Assembly: GCA_910585625.1 (NCBI GenBank)
Contig: CAJUFQ010000001.1
Span: 62,001 to 126,000 of the forward strand
Direction of reading: 5' to 3'
Length of the DNA stretch: 64,000 bases
Origin: an uncultured Lachnospiraceae bacterium
GTDB lineage: Bacteria; Bacillota; Clostridia; Lachnospirales; Lachnospiraceae
Part shown: positions 33,596 through 42,351 of the stretch, in pieces
Layout: every line of letters starts with the position of its first letter
Position numbering within the stretch: position 1 is the first letter of the stretch
Translations under genes and position numbers: made by a program
Notes under the pieces: model-generated
The model's database searches: none
Seen by the model: only the letters and a program-made list of their open reading frames with translations
What the model was told of the DNA's origin: nothing

Positions 33596-34314
33596 TGAAG
33601 CAGTTCCGCGAAGGCTTTCCTAACGTCCTCCAGGCAGCTTTCAGAGACCGGGTAAACGGTATTGTCAGAGAGCGTCAGGTCTGTGCATGTCACCTTCATG
33701 ACTTTGTTGATATTGACAATCACGGTACGGTGGCACTTGACAAATTCTTGCGGGAGCTGCTGCTGCAAAGCTTTCAGCGTAGTTTTGTGGCGGAAGCTCT
33801 GGAACGTGTTTTTGTCAGTCGGAGAAACGGGGATTTGGGTCAGGATGTCCACATAATGCCGGAAAGAGGTAAAGGCCATGATTTTATGGTAAGGAATCCG
33901 CACAATCTCAGATTTTGTCTGGATTGTGTAACAGGAGCCTGCCATGTCCCTTAGGATGGACCTCATGCATTTGTCCAGCCGTTCCCGGTCGATAGGCTTG
34001 AGCAGATAGTCTAATGCCTGGACATGGTATCCGTCAAAGACATATTCAGAAAATGACGTCAGGAAAATAATATTTCCCCGGAAGCCTTCGCTGCGCAGCT
34101 TCCGGGCGACGTCAATCCCATTGGATGACGCCAGGCTGATATCGAGGAAGAAAAGCTCGTCGTCGTCATATCCGTCTGCAAACAGGCTGCCCTCTTCTTC
34201 AAAGCAGCGCACAGATATATCAGCCCCATTCTTTTTGCCCCATTCCGCCAGCAGTGCCTGCAGCCTTCTGGCATGGGCCGCTTCATCTTCCACGATTGTT
34301 ATATTGAATACCAT
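33592..34314 (-). CDS. LytTR-family response regulator
   Basis: A 240-residue AgrA/LytR-type regulator: receiver domain with EDE at 9-11, phosphoacceptor D58 in FFLDISL, and LKPIDRERLDKC with the conserved Lys; then a LytTR DNA-binding domain (about 140-235) with IMAFTSFRHYVDI and FVKCHRTVIVNINKV. LytTR proteins bind paired direct repeats. It lies 25 bases after the histidine kinase gene on the same strand. Its TAA stop and that of the opposing binding-protein gene share the bases TTAA, leaving no room for a terminator between them. Confidence 0.92.
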   Translation of the reverse strand: MVFNITIVEDEAAHARRLQALLAEWGKKNGADISVRCFEEEGSLFADGYDDDELFFLDISLASSNGIDVARKLRSEGFRGNIIFLTSFSEYVFDGYHVQALDYLLKPIDRERLDKCMRSILRDMAGSCYTIQTKSEIVRIPYHKIMAFTSFRHYVDILTQIPVSPTDKNTFQSFRHKTTLKALQQQLPQEFVKCHRTVIVNINKVMKVTCTDLTLSDNTVYPVSESCLEDVRKAFAELLH

Positions 34315-34339
34315 GCGCGTTCTGCCTTTCTGTAAATCT

Positions 34340-35677
34340 TCATAAAGGGATAAAAATATTGACTGAGAAATGCTCTGGCTCTGGGTTTATCTCGTAAAAG
34401 CCCGCGTGGGCTTTGGTGATGTTTATGATGTTGGAAAGCCCTTTCCCATGCATCTCTTTCTCTTCTTTGGTGGTCTTTAGATTCCCATGGCTGTCGTAAT
34501 GGTAATTTCCATCGGAACTGTTTTCCACAGATATATATAGCATATCCCTTTTCGGCTTCATTGTAAATGTAATGTATGGAAATTTTACAGTTCCCTGCCG
34601 GCAGGCGTCCAGGGCATTGTCCAGGAGGTTGCCGAGGATGCCAGTCACTTCGATGTCATTCAAGGGAAGCTGTTCCGGCAGTATGACGGAATGACGGAAC
34701 GGTATGCGTTCCATCTGCGCAGCGGCATATTTGTTCGTGAGAATAGCGTCAATAACCTGATGCCCGGTATCTGTGGTGGGAAATGTCTGGGGCAGGCAGT
34801 CTATCTGGTTTTCGATATAGCGTGCGAGCTGGCTGTAAGCGCCCTGTTCTGCCAGTCCTTTCATTGCTATCAGGTGGTTTGCGTAGTCATGTTTCCATCT
34901 GTGCAGGCTTTGTGCAGACTGTAGGAGCGTTTTGTTGCGCTCCTCATTTTTTTCCCGTTGGTGCAGCTGTTCCGCCAGCTCCATGTTCTGTGCATATATC
35001 CTGCCGGTCAGCTGATGCAGCAGAAGGGTGGAGAAAAACAGCATCAGAATCATAGTGCTGAGTGCAGAGTACTGAACTCTCTGTTTTATGGACATCAGGG
35101 AGCTGTCTGTAGTAAAAATGGTGCTGAGGAAATAGGCGGATGTGATAAGCGCGGCAGCCGTGACTGCGACCAGAAGCCCCAGAAATCTTTCTGGTATTTT
35201 TGGTACTTTGTTTAAAGCAAAGAGGAAGAGGAGCATAATCAGGCATTCGAAAGCAAGGTACAAGGGGACGATGACGTCATCGTAGATAGGGAGGCGGAAG
35301 GCGCCAAGCGTTTCTAGGTACGGGAAGGGTGCATGAGCGCTGAGGAAGAGCAAGGAAAATATGGCGTAAGCCTGCTCTGCAAATAAATTGATGAAAGTGA
35401 GCAGGCATGCATGGAACGCTTTCTCAGAAAATGTTTCCTGAAAAACGCAGGATTCCAGGCAGATCCAGATGAGGAAAATGGCAGCCTGGTGCAAGGCAAT
35501 GCCGAGATTTGCGAGGTTGCACAGATGGATGGACGCGCTTGCAAGGAGGGTAAGCCAGACAAATGATAATCTGGCAGGAAAGATTGCGCGCAGCGTCAGC
35601 CTTCGGAACAGGAAACAGGCAAATATGGTATTTTCCAGCAGAGCGGCTACGATGCCGGTGATATAATTTGCGGACAT
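34340..35677 (-). CDS. AgrC-like GHKL sensor histidine kinase
   Basis: A 445-residue kinase with six or seven hydrophobic segments in the first 215 residues, a coiled-coil region (about 225-255), an H-box HRWKHDYANHLIAMKG and a GHKL ATPase domain with GILGNLLDNALDAC and GKGLSNI. The start at 35677 follows GGAAGGAG at good spacing; an upstream ATG would add 20 unlikely residues. This matches kinases paired with LytTR regulators that sense peptides. No AgrB/AgrD-like signal genes are visible nearby, so the ligand is unknown. Confidence 0.9.
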   Translation of the reverse strand: MSANYITGIVAALLENTIFACFLFRRLTLRAIFPARLSFVWLTLLASASIHLCNLANLGIALHQAAIFLIWICLESCVFQETFSEKAFHACLLTFINLFAEQAYAIFSLLFLSAHAPFPYLETLGAFRLPIYDDVIVPLYLAFECLIMLLFLFALNKVPKIPERFLGLLVAVTAAALITSAYFLSTIFTTDSSLMSIKQRVQYSALSTMILMLFFSTLLLHQLTGRIYAQNMELAEQLHQREKNEERNKTLLQSAQSLHRWKHDYANHLIAMKGLAEQGAYSQLARYIENQIDCLPQTFPTTDTGHQVIDAILTNKYAAAQMERIPFRHSVILPEQLPLNDIEVTGILGNLLDNALDACRQGTVKFPYITFTMKPKRDMLYISVENSSDGNYHYDSHGNLKTTKEEKEMHGKGLSNIINITKAHAGFYEINPEPEHFSVNIFIPL

Positions 35678-35884
35678 AAGTTCACTCCTTCCATACGATG
35701 GCAAAGCTGTTGGAGGTTGGTAATACAAGGTTATCATAACATACAGAGAATTTCAAACGGTTGGATGGGGAATTGGGGCACGTTCACGGGGGATTCGTGC
35801 AGCATCCCTTGACGGCCCGAGAGAGGTATCCTTATAATGTTAGAAACAGCTTTGCGGGTAGGAAGAAACGGAAGGAGGAAATGT

Positions 35885-36385
35885 ATGTTAAAGCATGGGA
35901 AGATCTATACATTGATAACTATAGTTGTGTTTCTGGCAGTCGGTTGTGTGTTTACGGTCGGGCGTTTTGAACGTAAGGACATCAGTCAGGTGGCACATGA
36001 GCATCGGGCGGCTAAGATGTACCATGAAGGCGTTTGGAACCTGAGGTTTTCCTCGTATGGAGGGAATGATGCGACAGGTGAGACTACGATGCAGCTGTCG
36101 GTCAATGTATATAAAGACATGACGAAGGAGGATATGCTGGAAGTCATGGATTATTATGAGTTGGTGGGTAATGCGGCATATTCTGGAGGCGGCAGATACC
36201 TGGGGGAAAGAGAAACGGATTATAGCAGTTGGGGCATTTTTTACCGTGGGGATACGGATGAAGCGCTTATGCGGATCAAATATGTGAACGGACAGGAAGT
36301 GGAGGTCACGGAGGATGACAAATGGTTTTTCCCTGCTCCATATAGGCAGAAAGAAGAGGATTTCGGTATGGACTTATGGATGTAG
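35885..36385 (+). CDS. Hypothetical membrane-anchored or secreted protein
   Basis: I do not recognise this family. The 166-residue product starts with a short basic segment and one hydrophobic helix (about 8-27), so it is anchored outside the cell or exported. The rest is rich in acidic and aromatic residues and has no visible catalytic motif. The start ATG follows AAGGAGGAAATGT; a longer frame from 35837 would place basic residues before the helix without a ribosome site. It is divergent from the kinase gene and 207 bases away, so both promoters must lie in that gap. Confidence 0.7.
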   Translation: MLKHGKIYTLITIVVFLAVGCVFTVGRFERKDISQVAHEHRAAKMYHEGVWNLRFSSYGGNDATGETTMQLSVNVYKDMTKEDMLEVMDYYELVGNAAYSGGGRYLGERETDYSSWGIFYRGDTDEALMRIKYVNGQEVEVTEDDKWFFPAPYRQKEEDFGMDLWM

Positions 36386-36474
36386 GGATATAGAGATATA
36401 CAAGATGTTCTGATTACCCGGCATTCTTACCCTGATTTGCGTGTTTTGTGGAATGTGTGTATCTTATAGAATAG

Positions 36475-37485
36475 CTATTTTACAGTGACGCGCATCCGGC
36501 TTTTTACACCGTCTTCTGTTGCGTAGATATAAGCCTTTCCGAGGTCCATGGCGGTTATGAGACCATTTTCATCTACAGTGGCAACGCAGGTGTTGGAACT
36601 GGAGTATATTGGCTTGTTACCGGATGAGACATAGACTTTCACGGCTTTTTTCTGGCCGACGGTAAGTATGAGATCGTTCTTCTCAAACTTGACCGTCGGT
36701 TTTTTCACAGTTATCTCACAGCTTTTGCTCACGCCGTCGACGGTTACGGTCACCGTGGCTATGCCGTTTTTTATAGCTGTCACCGTACCGTATTCATCCA
36801 CCGTGGCGACGCTTCGTTTATTGCTTTTCCATTTCGGGACGCTTTTGGAGGTGGAACTGACGCTCAGGCGGATTTGCTGCCTGCGGTATAGAGAGGCGGA
36901 ACGCCTGTTGAGGCTGACCGTGGGCTTTCGCACGGTAATCCGGCAGCTAGCCGTACTCTGGTCGGCTTTTACGGTAATCGTAGCTGTGCCGGGTTTCCTG
37001 GCGGTAATATAGCCATATTCGTCTACGGTGGCGATGCTTCTTTTATCCGAGCGGTAAGTGACGGGATGCCCATTGGATGTCTGTGCCGTCAGCCTGGCGC
37101 AAAAGCCGTTCTCCAGTGTGATGCTCCTGGCGCTTAACTGGATGGAAGTTTTTGTGACCTTTACCGTGCAGCGGGCCTCTCCGTTCTTTATTTTTGCCGT
37201 AATCTTTGCTGTCCCGGCGCTCTTTGCCGTGATTTTCCCATATGTATCGACGGAAGCGATTTTGCTGCTGCTGGAAGAAAACGTTGGTTTTTTCCCATTG
37301 GATGTGATGGCCAGCAGATAACATTCGTCTCCGATTTTCATCGTTTCCGAATAAGTGCTTAATATAACGAATCCGTAACCCGCTGACGCGTCTGCCTTAA
37401 CAGGCTGGCTTATGAAAAGGAACAGCATGGATACCATGCAGGACACAGCGAATGCTGCGTGTAAGAATTTGTGTTTTGCTGACAT
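36475..37485 (-). CDS. Secreted BIG2 (bacterial Ig-like) repeat protein
   Basis: A 336-residue exported protein. A signal peptide of about 32 residues (MSAKHKFLHAAFAVS start, cleavage near VKADA) precedes four BIG2-type repeats of about 75 residues. These repeat the pattern S(N/D)KRSIATVDEYGxITA, then K-G-A/T-A-T-I/V-T-V. The ATG at 37485 follows AAAGGGGGAAA. BIG2 domains are found in surface adhesins and cell-wall enzymes; here they are the whole protein, with no catalytic domain or sorting signal. It is divergent from xylB. Confidence 0.88.
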   Translation of the reverse strand: MSAKHKFLHAAFAVSCMVSMLFLFISQPVKADASAGYGFVILSTYSETMKIGDECYLLAITSNGKKPTFSSSSSKIASVDTYGKITAKSAGTAKITAKIKNGEARCTVKVTKTSIQLSARSITLENGFCARLTAQTSNGHPVTYRSDKRSIATVDEYGYITARKPGTATITVKADQSTASCRITVRKPTVSLNRRSASLYRRQQIRLSVSSTSKSVPKWKSNKRSVATVDEYGTVTAIKNGIATVTVTVDGVSKSCEITVKKPTVKFEKNDLILTVGQKKAVKVYVSSGNKPIYSSSNTCVATVDENGLITAMDLGKAYIYATEDGVKSRMRVTVK

Positions 37486-37532
37486 AAGATTTCCCCCTTT
37501 GGAGGGGTAAGAATGCCGCGGCATAATCAGAT

Positions 37533-37551
37533 ATCACAAGTTTGTTGTGAT
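37533..37551. promoter_or_regulatory. Palindromic operator candidate at the start of the BIG2 gene
   Basis: ATCACAA-GTTTG-TTGTGAT is a perfect 7-bp inverted repeat with a 5-base spacer. It begins right after the -10 element of the minus-strand promoter, around its transcription start. It could be a repressor site or a 5' mRNA stem. Confidence 0.5.
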
Positions 37552-37558
37552 TTAACTA

Positions 37559-37587
37559 ATATAACATGGCGTGAGGCTTCTTGTAAA
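37559..37587 (-). promoter_or_regulatory. Promoter of the BIG2-repeat gene
   Basis: On the minus strand TTTACA (37582-37587) and TTATAT (37559-37564) are 17 bases apart, a good vegetative promoter. The palindrome at 37533-37551 covers the expected start site. Confidence 0.6.
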
Positions 37588-37622
37588 GGGGGAAACTCAA
37601 AGTAATCTGAAAATATAAAACA

Positions 37623-37651
37623 TTGTAAATTTTAAATGAGAGGATTATAAT
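37623..37651 (+). promoter_or_regulatory. Promoter of xylB
   Basis: TTGTAA (37623-37628) and a perfect TATAAT (37646-37651) are separated by 17 bases. The start would be near 37658, giving a leader of about 57 bases that ends in AAAGGAGG. Confidence 0.7.
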
Positions 37652-37714
37652 ATAAGAATGACGTGTACATACGCACGAAAGGAAACGATGACATTGGTAC
37701 GAAAGGAGGAGTCC

Positions 37715-39196
37715 ATGAATTACATAGGGGTAGATCTTGGGACTTCGGCGGTCAAGCTCCTGCTCATGCAGGCAGATGGGAAGGTTCTAAAGATTGTGAA
37801 TAGGGAATACGCGATTGATTTCCCGCATCCCGGCTGGTCGCAGCAGGAGCCGGAGGACTGGTACCGGGAGACAGTCGCAGGGCTCAAGGAGCTTCTGGAC
37901 GGAAGCGATAAGTCTGAGGTCGCCGGCATCGGCTTCGGCGGGCAGATGCATGGCCTGGTAATCCTTGATGAGGAGGACAGGGTCATCCGCCCGGCCATCC
38001 TGTGGAACGATGGGAGGACGGCGGAGGAGTCAGAATGGCTGAACCGGGAGGTCGGCAGGGAGAGGCTGTCAGCATACACGGCTAACATTTCCTTTGCCGG
38101 GTTCACTGCTCCCAAGATTCTGTGGCTTAAGAAGCATGAGCCGGAAAACTATGCCAGGATACATAGAATCATGCTCCCCAAGGATTACCTTGCATACCGT
38201 CTGAGCGGCGTCCACTGCACGGACGTCTCGGACGCTTCGGGGACGCTGTTCTTCGATGTGGGCAACCGTTGCTGGTCGCAGGAGATGTGCAAGATTTGCG
38301 GGATTAAGGAGGAATGGCTGCCAAGAGTGTTTGAGAGCTATCAGGCCGTGGGAACCTTAAAACCGGGGCTTGCCGTGGAATTGGGCATCCCGGCGTCAGT
38401 GGTGGTCGCGGCGGGGGCCGGGGACAATGCCGCCGCCGCGGTCGGGACAGGCACGGTCGGGGACGGGGCGTGCAACATTTCCCTGGGGACGAGCGGGACC
38501 GTGTTCATCTCTTCGGGCAGCTTTGGGGTCGACGGGAATAATGCCCTGCACTCGTTTGCCCATGCGGACGGCAGCTACCACCTGATGGGGTGTATGCTCA
38601 GCGCGGCCTCCTGCAACAAGTGGTGGATGGATGAGATTGTCGGCACGGGGGAGTATGCCAGGGAGCAGGGAGGCATTGCCAGGCTGGGGGAGAACCATGT
38701 GTACTTCCTGCCGTACCTGATGGGCGAGCGTTCGCCCCACAATGACCCGGACGCCAGGGGGGCGTTCCTCGGGCTTACGATGGACACTACGCGGGCGGAT
38801 ATGACGCAGGCAGTGCTGGAAGGCGTGGCGTTTGCGCTGCGGGACTCCCTGGAGGTCGCGAGGTCCCTGGGGATACAGGCCAAAAGGACTAAGCTCTGCG
38901 GGGGAGGGGCGAAAAGCCCCCTGTGGAGGAGGATCCTGGCCAATGCCCTGGGCCTCTGCGTGGAAGTGCCGGAGGTTGAGGAAGGGCCGTCCATGGGAGG
39001 CGCCATGCTGGCTGCCGTGGCGTGCGGCGAGTATCGGTCCGTGGCGGAAGCCGCACAGCGGATTGTCAGGGTTAAGGATATCATTGAGCCAGAGTCCGGG
39101 CTGGCGGCGTTGTATGAGGAACGTTACCGGCAGTTCAGGGAGATATACCCTGTGCTGAAACCGCTGTTCCCAAAGCTTCAGCCATCAAACGAATAG
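37715..39196 (+). CDS. xylB: Xylulokinase (FGGY family)
   Basis: Phosphorylates D-xylulose to xylulose-5-phosphate. The 493-residue protein has the XylB-type start YIGVDLGTSAVKLLLM, the GFGGQMHGLV and AILWNDGRT motifs that bind xylulose (catalytic Asp in WNDGRT), then SLGTSGTVFIS and CGGGAKSPLWRRILAN of the ATP half. Start at 37715 after AAAGGAGG; an in-frame ATG at 37658 lacks a ribosome site. The next gene, 71 bases on, is a FucI/AraA-like isomerase, so the two form a sugar module. It would receive pentoses released by the GH43 enzymes. Confidence 0.93.
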   Translation: MNYIGVDLGTSAVKLLLMQADGKVLKIVNREYAIDFPHPGWSQQEPEDWYRETVAGLKELLDGSDKSEVAGIGFGGQMHGLVILDEEDRVIRPAILWNDGRTAEESEWLNREVGRERLSAYTANISFAGFTAPKILWLKKHEPENYARIHRIMLPKDYLAYRLSGVHCTDVSDASGTLFFDVGNRCWSQEMCKICGIKEEWLPRVFESYQAVGTLKPGLAVELGIPASVVVAAGAGDNAAAAVGTGTVGDGACNISLGTSGTVFISSGSFGVDGNNALHSFAHADGSYHLMGCMLSAASCNKWWMDEIVGTGEYAREQGGIARLGENHVYFLPYLMGERSPHNDPDARGAFLGLTMDTTRADMTQAVLEGVAFALRDSLEVARSLGIQAKRTKLCGGGAKSPLWRRILANALGLCVEVPEVEEGPSMGGAMLAAVACGEYRSVAEAAQRIVRVKDIIEPESGLAALYEERYRQFREIYPVLKPLFPKLQPSNE

Positions 39197-39267
39197 GGGC
39201 TGAAAAATTATGATTCGTTTTAAGGAACTATGGAAAAAGAAAGTAATATATGGAAGGAGAAAGAATT

Positions 39268-40743
39268 ATGGATAACATGCCAAAAGAGAAGATTGCAATC
39301 GTAGCGGTGAGCAGGGACTGCTTCCCCATGTCGCTCTCAGAAAACAGGCGGAAAAATGTCGTCAAGGCTTACCGTGAGAAATATGGGGAGATTTATGAAT
39401 GCCCCGTCTGCGTGGAGAATGAGGGCCATATGAGGCAGGCGCTGGCAGACGTGGAGGAGGCAGGCTGCAACGCGCTTGTCGTGTACCTCGGAAATTTCGG
39501 GCCGGAATCGTCCGAGACCCTGCTGGTCAAGGAGTTCAGCGGCCCGGCAATGGTGGTCGCGGCGGCAGAGGAGACCGGGGATAACCTGGTGCAGGGCAGG
39601 GGGGACGCGTACTGCGGCGTGCTGAATGCAAGCTATAACCTTAAGCTGCGCAACCTGGACGCCTATATCCCGGAGTACCCGGTAGGGACGGCAGCGGAAT
39701 GCGCGGACATGATCCATGAGTTCGCGCCGGTTGCCCGCGCCATCATCGGCGTAAGGAACCTGAAGGTTATTTCCTTCGGGCCGAGGCCCCAGGACTTCCT
39801 TGCCTGCAACGCACCGATCAAGCAGCTTTATAACCTGGGTGTGGAGATTGAGGAAAATTCTGAGCTGGACCTGTTCGAGTCGTTCAATGGCCATGCGGGG
39901 GATGGGAGGATCCCGGGGGTTGTGGCAGAGATGGAGCAGGAGCTTGGGGCAGGGAACAGGAAGCCGGAAATCCTGGCCAAGCTCGCACAGTATGAGCTTA
40001 CCCTCACGGACTGGGTGGAAGGGCACAGGGGGAGCCGCGAGTTCGTGGCGGTTGCCGGCAAGTGCTGGCCGGCCTTCCAGACCCAGTTCGGGTTCGTGCC
40101 CTGCTATGTCAACAGCCGCCTGACCCAGAAGGGCATCCCCGTGTCCTGTGAGGTGGACATCTATGGCGCGCTCAGCGAGTTCATCGGGACGGTGGTGAGC
40201 CAGGATGCGGTCACGCTCCTGGACATCAACAATTCCGTGCCGGCAGACATGTATGAGGACGAAATCAGGGGGAAGCATGGCTATACCCTGAAGGATACCT
40301 TCATGGGCTTCCACTGCGGGAACACGGCTTCCGGCAAGCTGTCCTCCTGTGAGATGAAGCACCAGCTCATCATGGCGAGGAGCCTGCCGGAGGAAGTGAC
40401 CCAGGGGACGTTAGAGGGGGACATCGTGCCTGGGGACATCACGTTCTACCGCCTGCAGAGTACATCCGACGCCCAGATCCGCGCGTACATCGCCCAGGGC
40501 GAGGTGCTTCCGGTGGCCACCCGCTCTTTCGGGGGCATCGGCGTCTTTGCCATCCCGGAAATGGGGAGGTTCTACCGGCATGTGCTGATAGAGAAGAACT
40601 ACCCACACCATGGGGCCGTTGCCTTCGGGCATTTCGGGAAGGCGCTGTATGAGGTATTCCGGTACCTGGGCGTGCCTGCGGGGGAGATTGACTTCAACCG
40701 GCCCGCGGGCATGATGTACCCGACGGAAAACCCATTTGCGTAA
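39268..40743 (+). CDS. L-fucose/L-arabinose isomerase family protein
   Basis: A 491-residue protein of the FucI/AraA fold, recognisable from KIAIVAVSRDCFP, GCNALVVYLGNFGPE near residue 75, the ISFGPRPQDF segment near 175 and the C-terminal GFHCGNTASGKL and EVDIYGALSEF. These families convert aldoses to ketoses with a metal. The substrate is not certain: L-arabinose, D-arabinose or xylose-like sugars are all possible. Adjacent xylB suggests that the product is xylulose or a similar ketose. The ATG at 39268 follows GGAAGGAGA. The coding region is GC-rich like xylB. Confidence 0.8.
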   Translation: MDNMPKEKIAIVAVSRDCFPMSLSENRRKNVVKAYREKYGEIYECPVCVENEGHMRQALADVEEAGCNALVVYLGNFGPESSETLLVKEFSGPAMVVAAAEETGDNLVQGRGDAYCGVLNASYNLKLRNLDAYIPEYPVGTAAECADMIHEFAPVARAIIGVRNLKVISFGPRPQDFLACNAPIKQLYNLGVEIEENSELDLFESFNGHAGDGRIPGVVAEMEQELGAGNRKPEILAKLAQYELTLTDWVEGHRGSREFVAVAGKCWPAFQTQFGFVPCYVNSRLTQKGIPVSCEVDIYGALSEFIGTVVSQDAVTLLDINNSVPADMYEDEIRGKHGYTLKDTFMGFHCGNTASGKLSSCEMKHQLIMARSLPEEVTQGTLEGDIVPGDITFYRLQSTSDAQIRAYIAQGEVLPVATRSFGGIGVFAIPEMGRFYRHVLIEKNYPHHGAVAFGHFGKALYEVFRYLGVPAGEIDFNRPAGMMYPTENPFA

Positions 40744-40752
40744 GTCATAGGG

Positions 40753-40799
40753 CTGCCGTTAGGCTGTTTTCATCCCAGGGATGGAATCGGCAGGATTTT
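40753..40799 (+). terminator. Possible terminator after the isomerase gene
   Basis: CTGCCG (40753-40758) pairs with CGGCAG (40788-40793) and GATTTT follows. The inner part is only partly paired, so this is moderate evidence. Confidence 0.4.
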
Positions 40800-40836
40800 G
40801 GATAAACGAACCTTTGTCTGCTGAAAGGAGGGAGTA

Positions 40837-41151
40837 ATGGTTCTGGTAAATACGGATTATATTTCAGGGAAGGAATTGCAGATGCTCGGACTGGTGAAAG
40901 GAAGCACAATTCAGTCAAAGAATATCGGGCGCGATATTTCCCAAGGTTTCAAAACATTAGTAGGCGGGGAGCTGAAAGCGTATACCAAGATGATGAATGA
41001 GGCGAGGGAGCTTGCCACGAAACGAATGGTGGCGGAAGCGGAAAGGCTTGGGGCAGATGCCATAGTCAATATCCGCTATGCATCCTCTGCGGTTATGCAG
41101 GGGGCTGCCGAGGTCATAGCATATGGGACGGCAGTGAAAATTGTGGGCTGA
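40837..41151 (+). CDS. YbjQ/UPF0145 family protein
   Basis: A 104-residue cytoplasmic protein of the YbjQ heavy-metal-binding-like family. It has the conserved GLVKGSTIQSKNIGRDI segment, GGELKAYTKMMNEAR near residue 47 and the GADAIVNIRYASS segment near 73. Members form pentamers and have no firmly known function. A GAAAGGAGGGAG site precedes the ATG and a strong terminator follows. Confidence 0.9.
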   Translation: MVLVNTDYISGKELQMLGLVKGSTIQSKNIGRDISQGFKTLVGGELKAYTKMMNEARELATKRMVAEAERLGADAIVNIRYASSAVMQGAAEVIAYGTAVKIVG

Positions 41152-41187
41152 AATTAACAAGCAAACGTGTTCGTTTGTTATTGCCGG

Positions 41188-41223
41188 AAAGAGGCAGGCA
41201 TCTGTTTGGATGCCTGCCTCTTT
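41188..41223. terminator. Bidirectional terminator between YbjQ and CPBP genes
   Basis: A perfect 15-bp stem, AAAGAGGCAGGCATC (41188-41202) against its complement at 41209-41223, with a 6-base loop. T residues follow on the plus side and A/T on the other, so it serves both convergent genes. A small CAAACG-TGTT-CGTTTG hairpin lies just before it. Confidence 0.9.
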
Positions 41224-41230
41224 CTCATCG

Positions 41231-42142
41231 TCAATCCAGATTCTTTGGTACGGCGTTCGTCATGGGAGGGCGTTTTTTTATGCCGCCCTGGTATAAGAAA
41301 ATTCCCACAGCTGACAGGCAGACGGCCACAGCAAAGATGAAACCATGCAGAAGTATGGAGCCGCCGCTATAATCCAGCAGCTCCGGCGCAAATGTCCCCC
41401 AGAGGTTGAACAGCATATGAAAGAGTATGGACAGGTAAAGGCTGCCGCCTTTATGACATACATAACCGCAGAACAGGCCCACGACAAAGGCATAAGCGCC
41501 TTGTATTACGTTTGCATGGAAGAGCCCGAACAGGAATGCCTGTAGGATGTTCGCTGCTATGAACGGCATGGCCTTTTCGGCATATTTCAAGGTGACGCCA
41601 CGGAAAATCAGCTCTTCGCTGATAGGTGCGATAAGAATGGAATATACGGCAAGCAGCAAAGTGACGTCACCGAAGCCGACACTTTTGAGCAGCTCTTCAT
41701 AGGCGCGGTACCAGCCGGGGTTGACAGCGGCAAGGAGCATCATCACATAGGCAGATATGTACTGCATTCCTATCATCAGGATAACCAGTCCGCCGGCTAT
41801 CTGAGGGTTAATGATGGAGGCAGCTTTTCGGTGCGGCTGTCTCTTCGGGCAGAATTTTTTCCAATACCAGAATCCCAGGATCAGCGCAGCAATCACGCCA
41901 TAAGCGGCGGAGATTCCGGCAAGGAACTGGCTGTCCATGATGGATGACATGACCGAGTTTACAATATACTGCATCATGGCTTGCGGGTCTGAAGAACCTA
42001 CAAGGAGATCTTGGTGTGCAGCTATCTGCAGGAAAATTTTCAGAAATATGGCTGCAAATGATACTGCCGTCTGAATGGCGAAGGCCAGCAACGCCGGGAG
42101 CAGGCAGAACAGAATGCTGCCAATTTTTTTCAAAGCTTTCAT
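41231..42142 (-). CDS. CPBP family intramembrane glutamic endopeptidase
   Basis: A 303-residue membrane protein with about eight helices and the CPBP (Abi/Rce1-like) motifs: PISEELIFRG near residue 190, LFGLFHANVIQG near 225 and SILFHMLFNLWG near 265. The Glu pair and the two His motifs form the catalytic site. Such proteases act in protein maturation, bacteriocin self-protection or signalling; here no substrate gene is apparent. Start set at 42142 after AAAGGAAA; the frame is open to 42217, but that region lacks a ribosome site. Confidence 0.9.
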   Translation of the reverse strand: MKALKKIGSILFCLLPALLAFAIQTAVSFAAIFLKIFLQIAAHQDLLVGSSDPQAMMQYIVNSVMSSIMDSQFLAGISAAYGVIAALILGFWYWKKFCPKRQPHRKAASIINPQIAGGLVILMIGMQYISAYVMMLLAAVNPGWYRAYEELLKSVGFGDVTLLLAVYSILIAPISEELIFRGVTLKYAEKAMPFIAANILQAFLFGLFHANVIQGAYAFVVGLFCGYVCHKGGSLYLSILFHMLFNLWGTFAPELLDYSGGSILLHGFIFAVAVCLSAVGIFLYQGGIKKRPPMTNAVPKNLD

Positions 42143-42202
42143 AGTAACGGTTTCCTTTCTATGGGAGAAATCTTTATTCGTTATTGTAACAATACCAGAT
42201 AA

Positions 42203-42246
42203 AAAAAGCAATGGCATTTAGATATTCGAAAAATCTGTTGCTTTTT
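42203..42246. promoter_or_regulatory. Hairpin in the divergent CPBP/binding-protein intergenic region
   Basis: AAAAAGCAA (42203-42211) pairs with TTGCTTTTT (42238-42246), with an inner AGAT/ATCT pairing. The A and T runs resemble an intrinsic terminator in either direction, which is odd in a region between divergent genes. It may act as an insulator or overlap the amino-acid operon promoter. Confidence 0.45.
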
Positions 42247-42351
42247 CTATATAATTGTTATAAAATACAGAATGGCGTATATTTATGCAACTATATTTCT
42301 ATCGAAGATTACATACATTCCGTCAGAGGGATGCCATAGGAGGACAAAATT

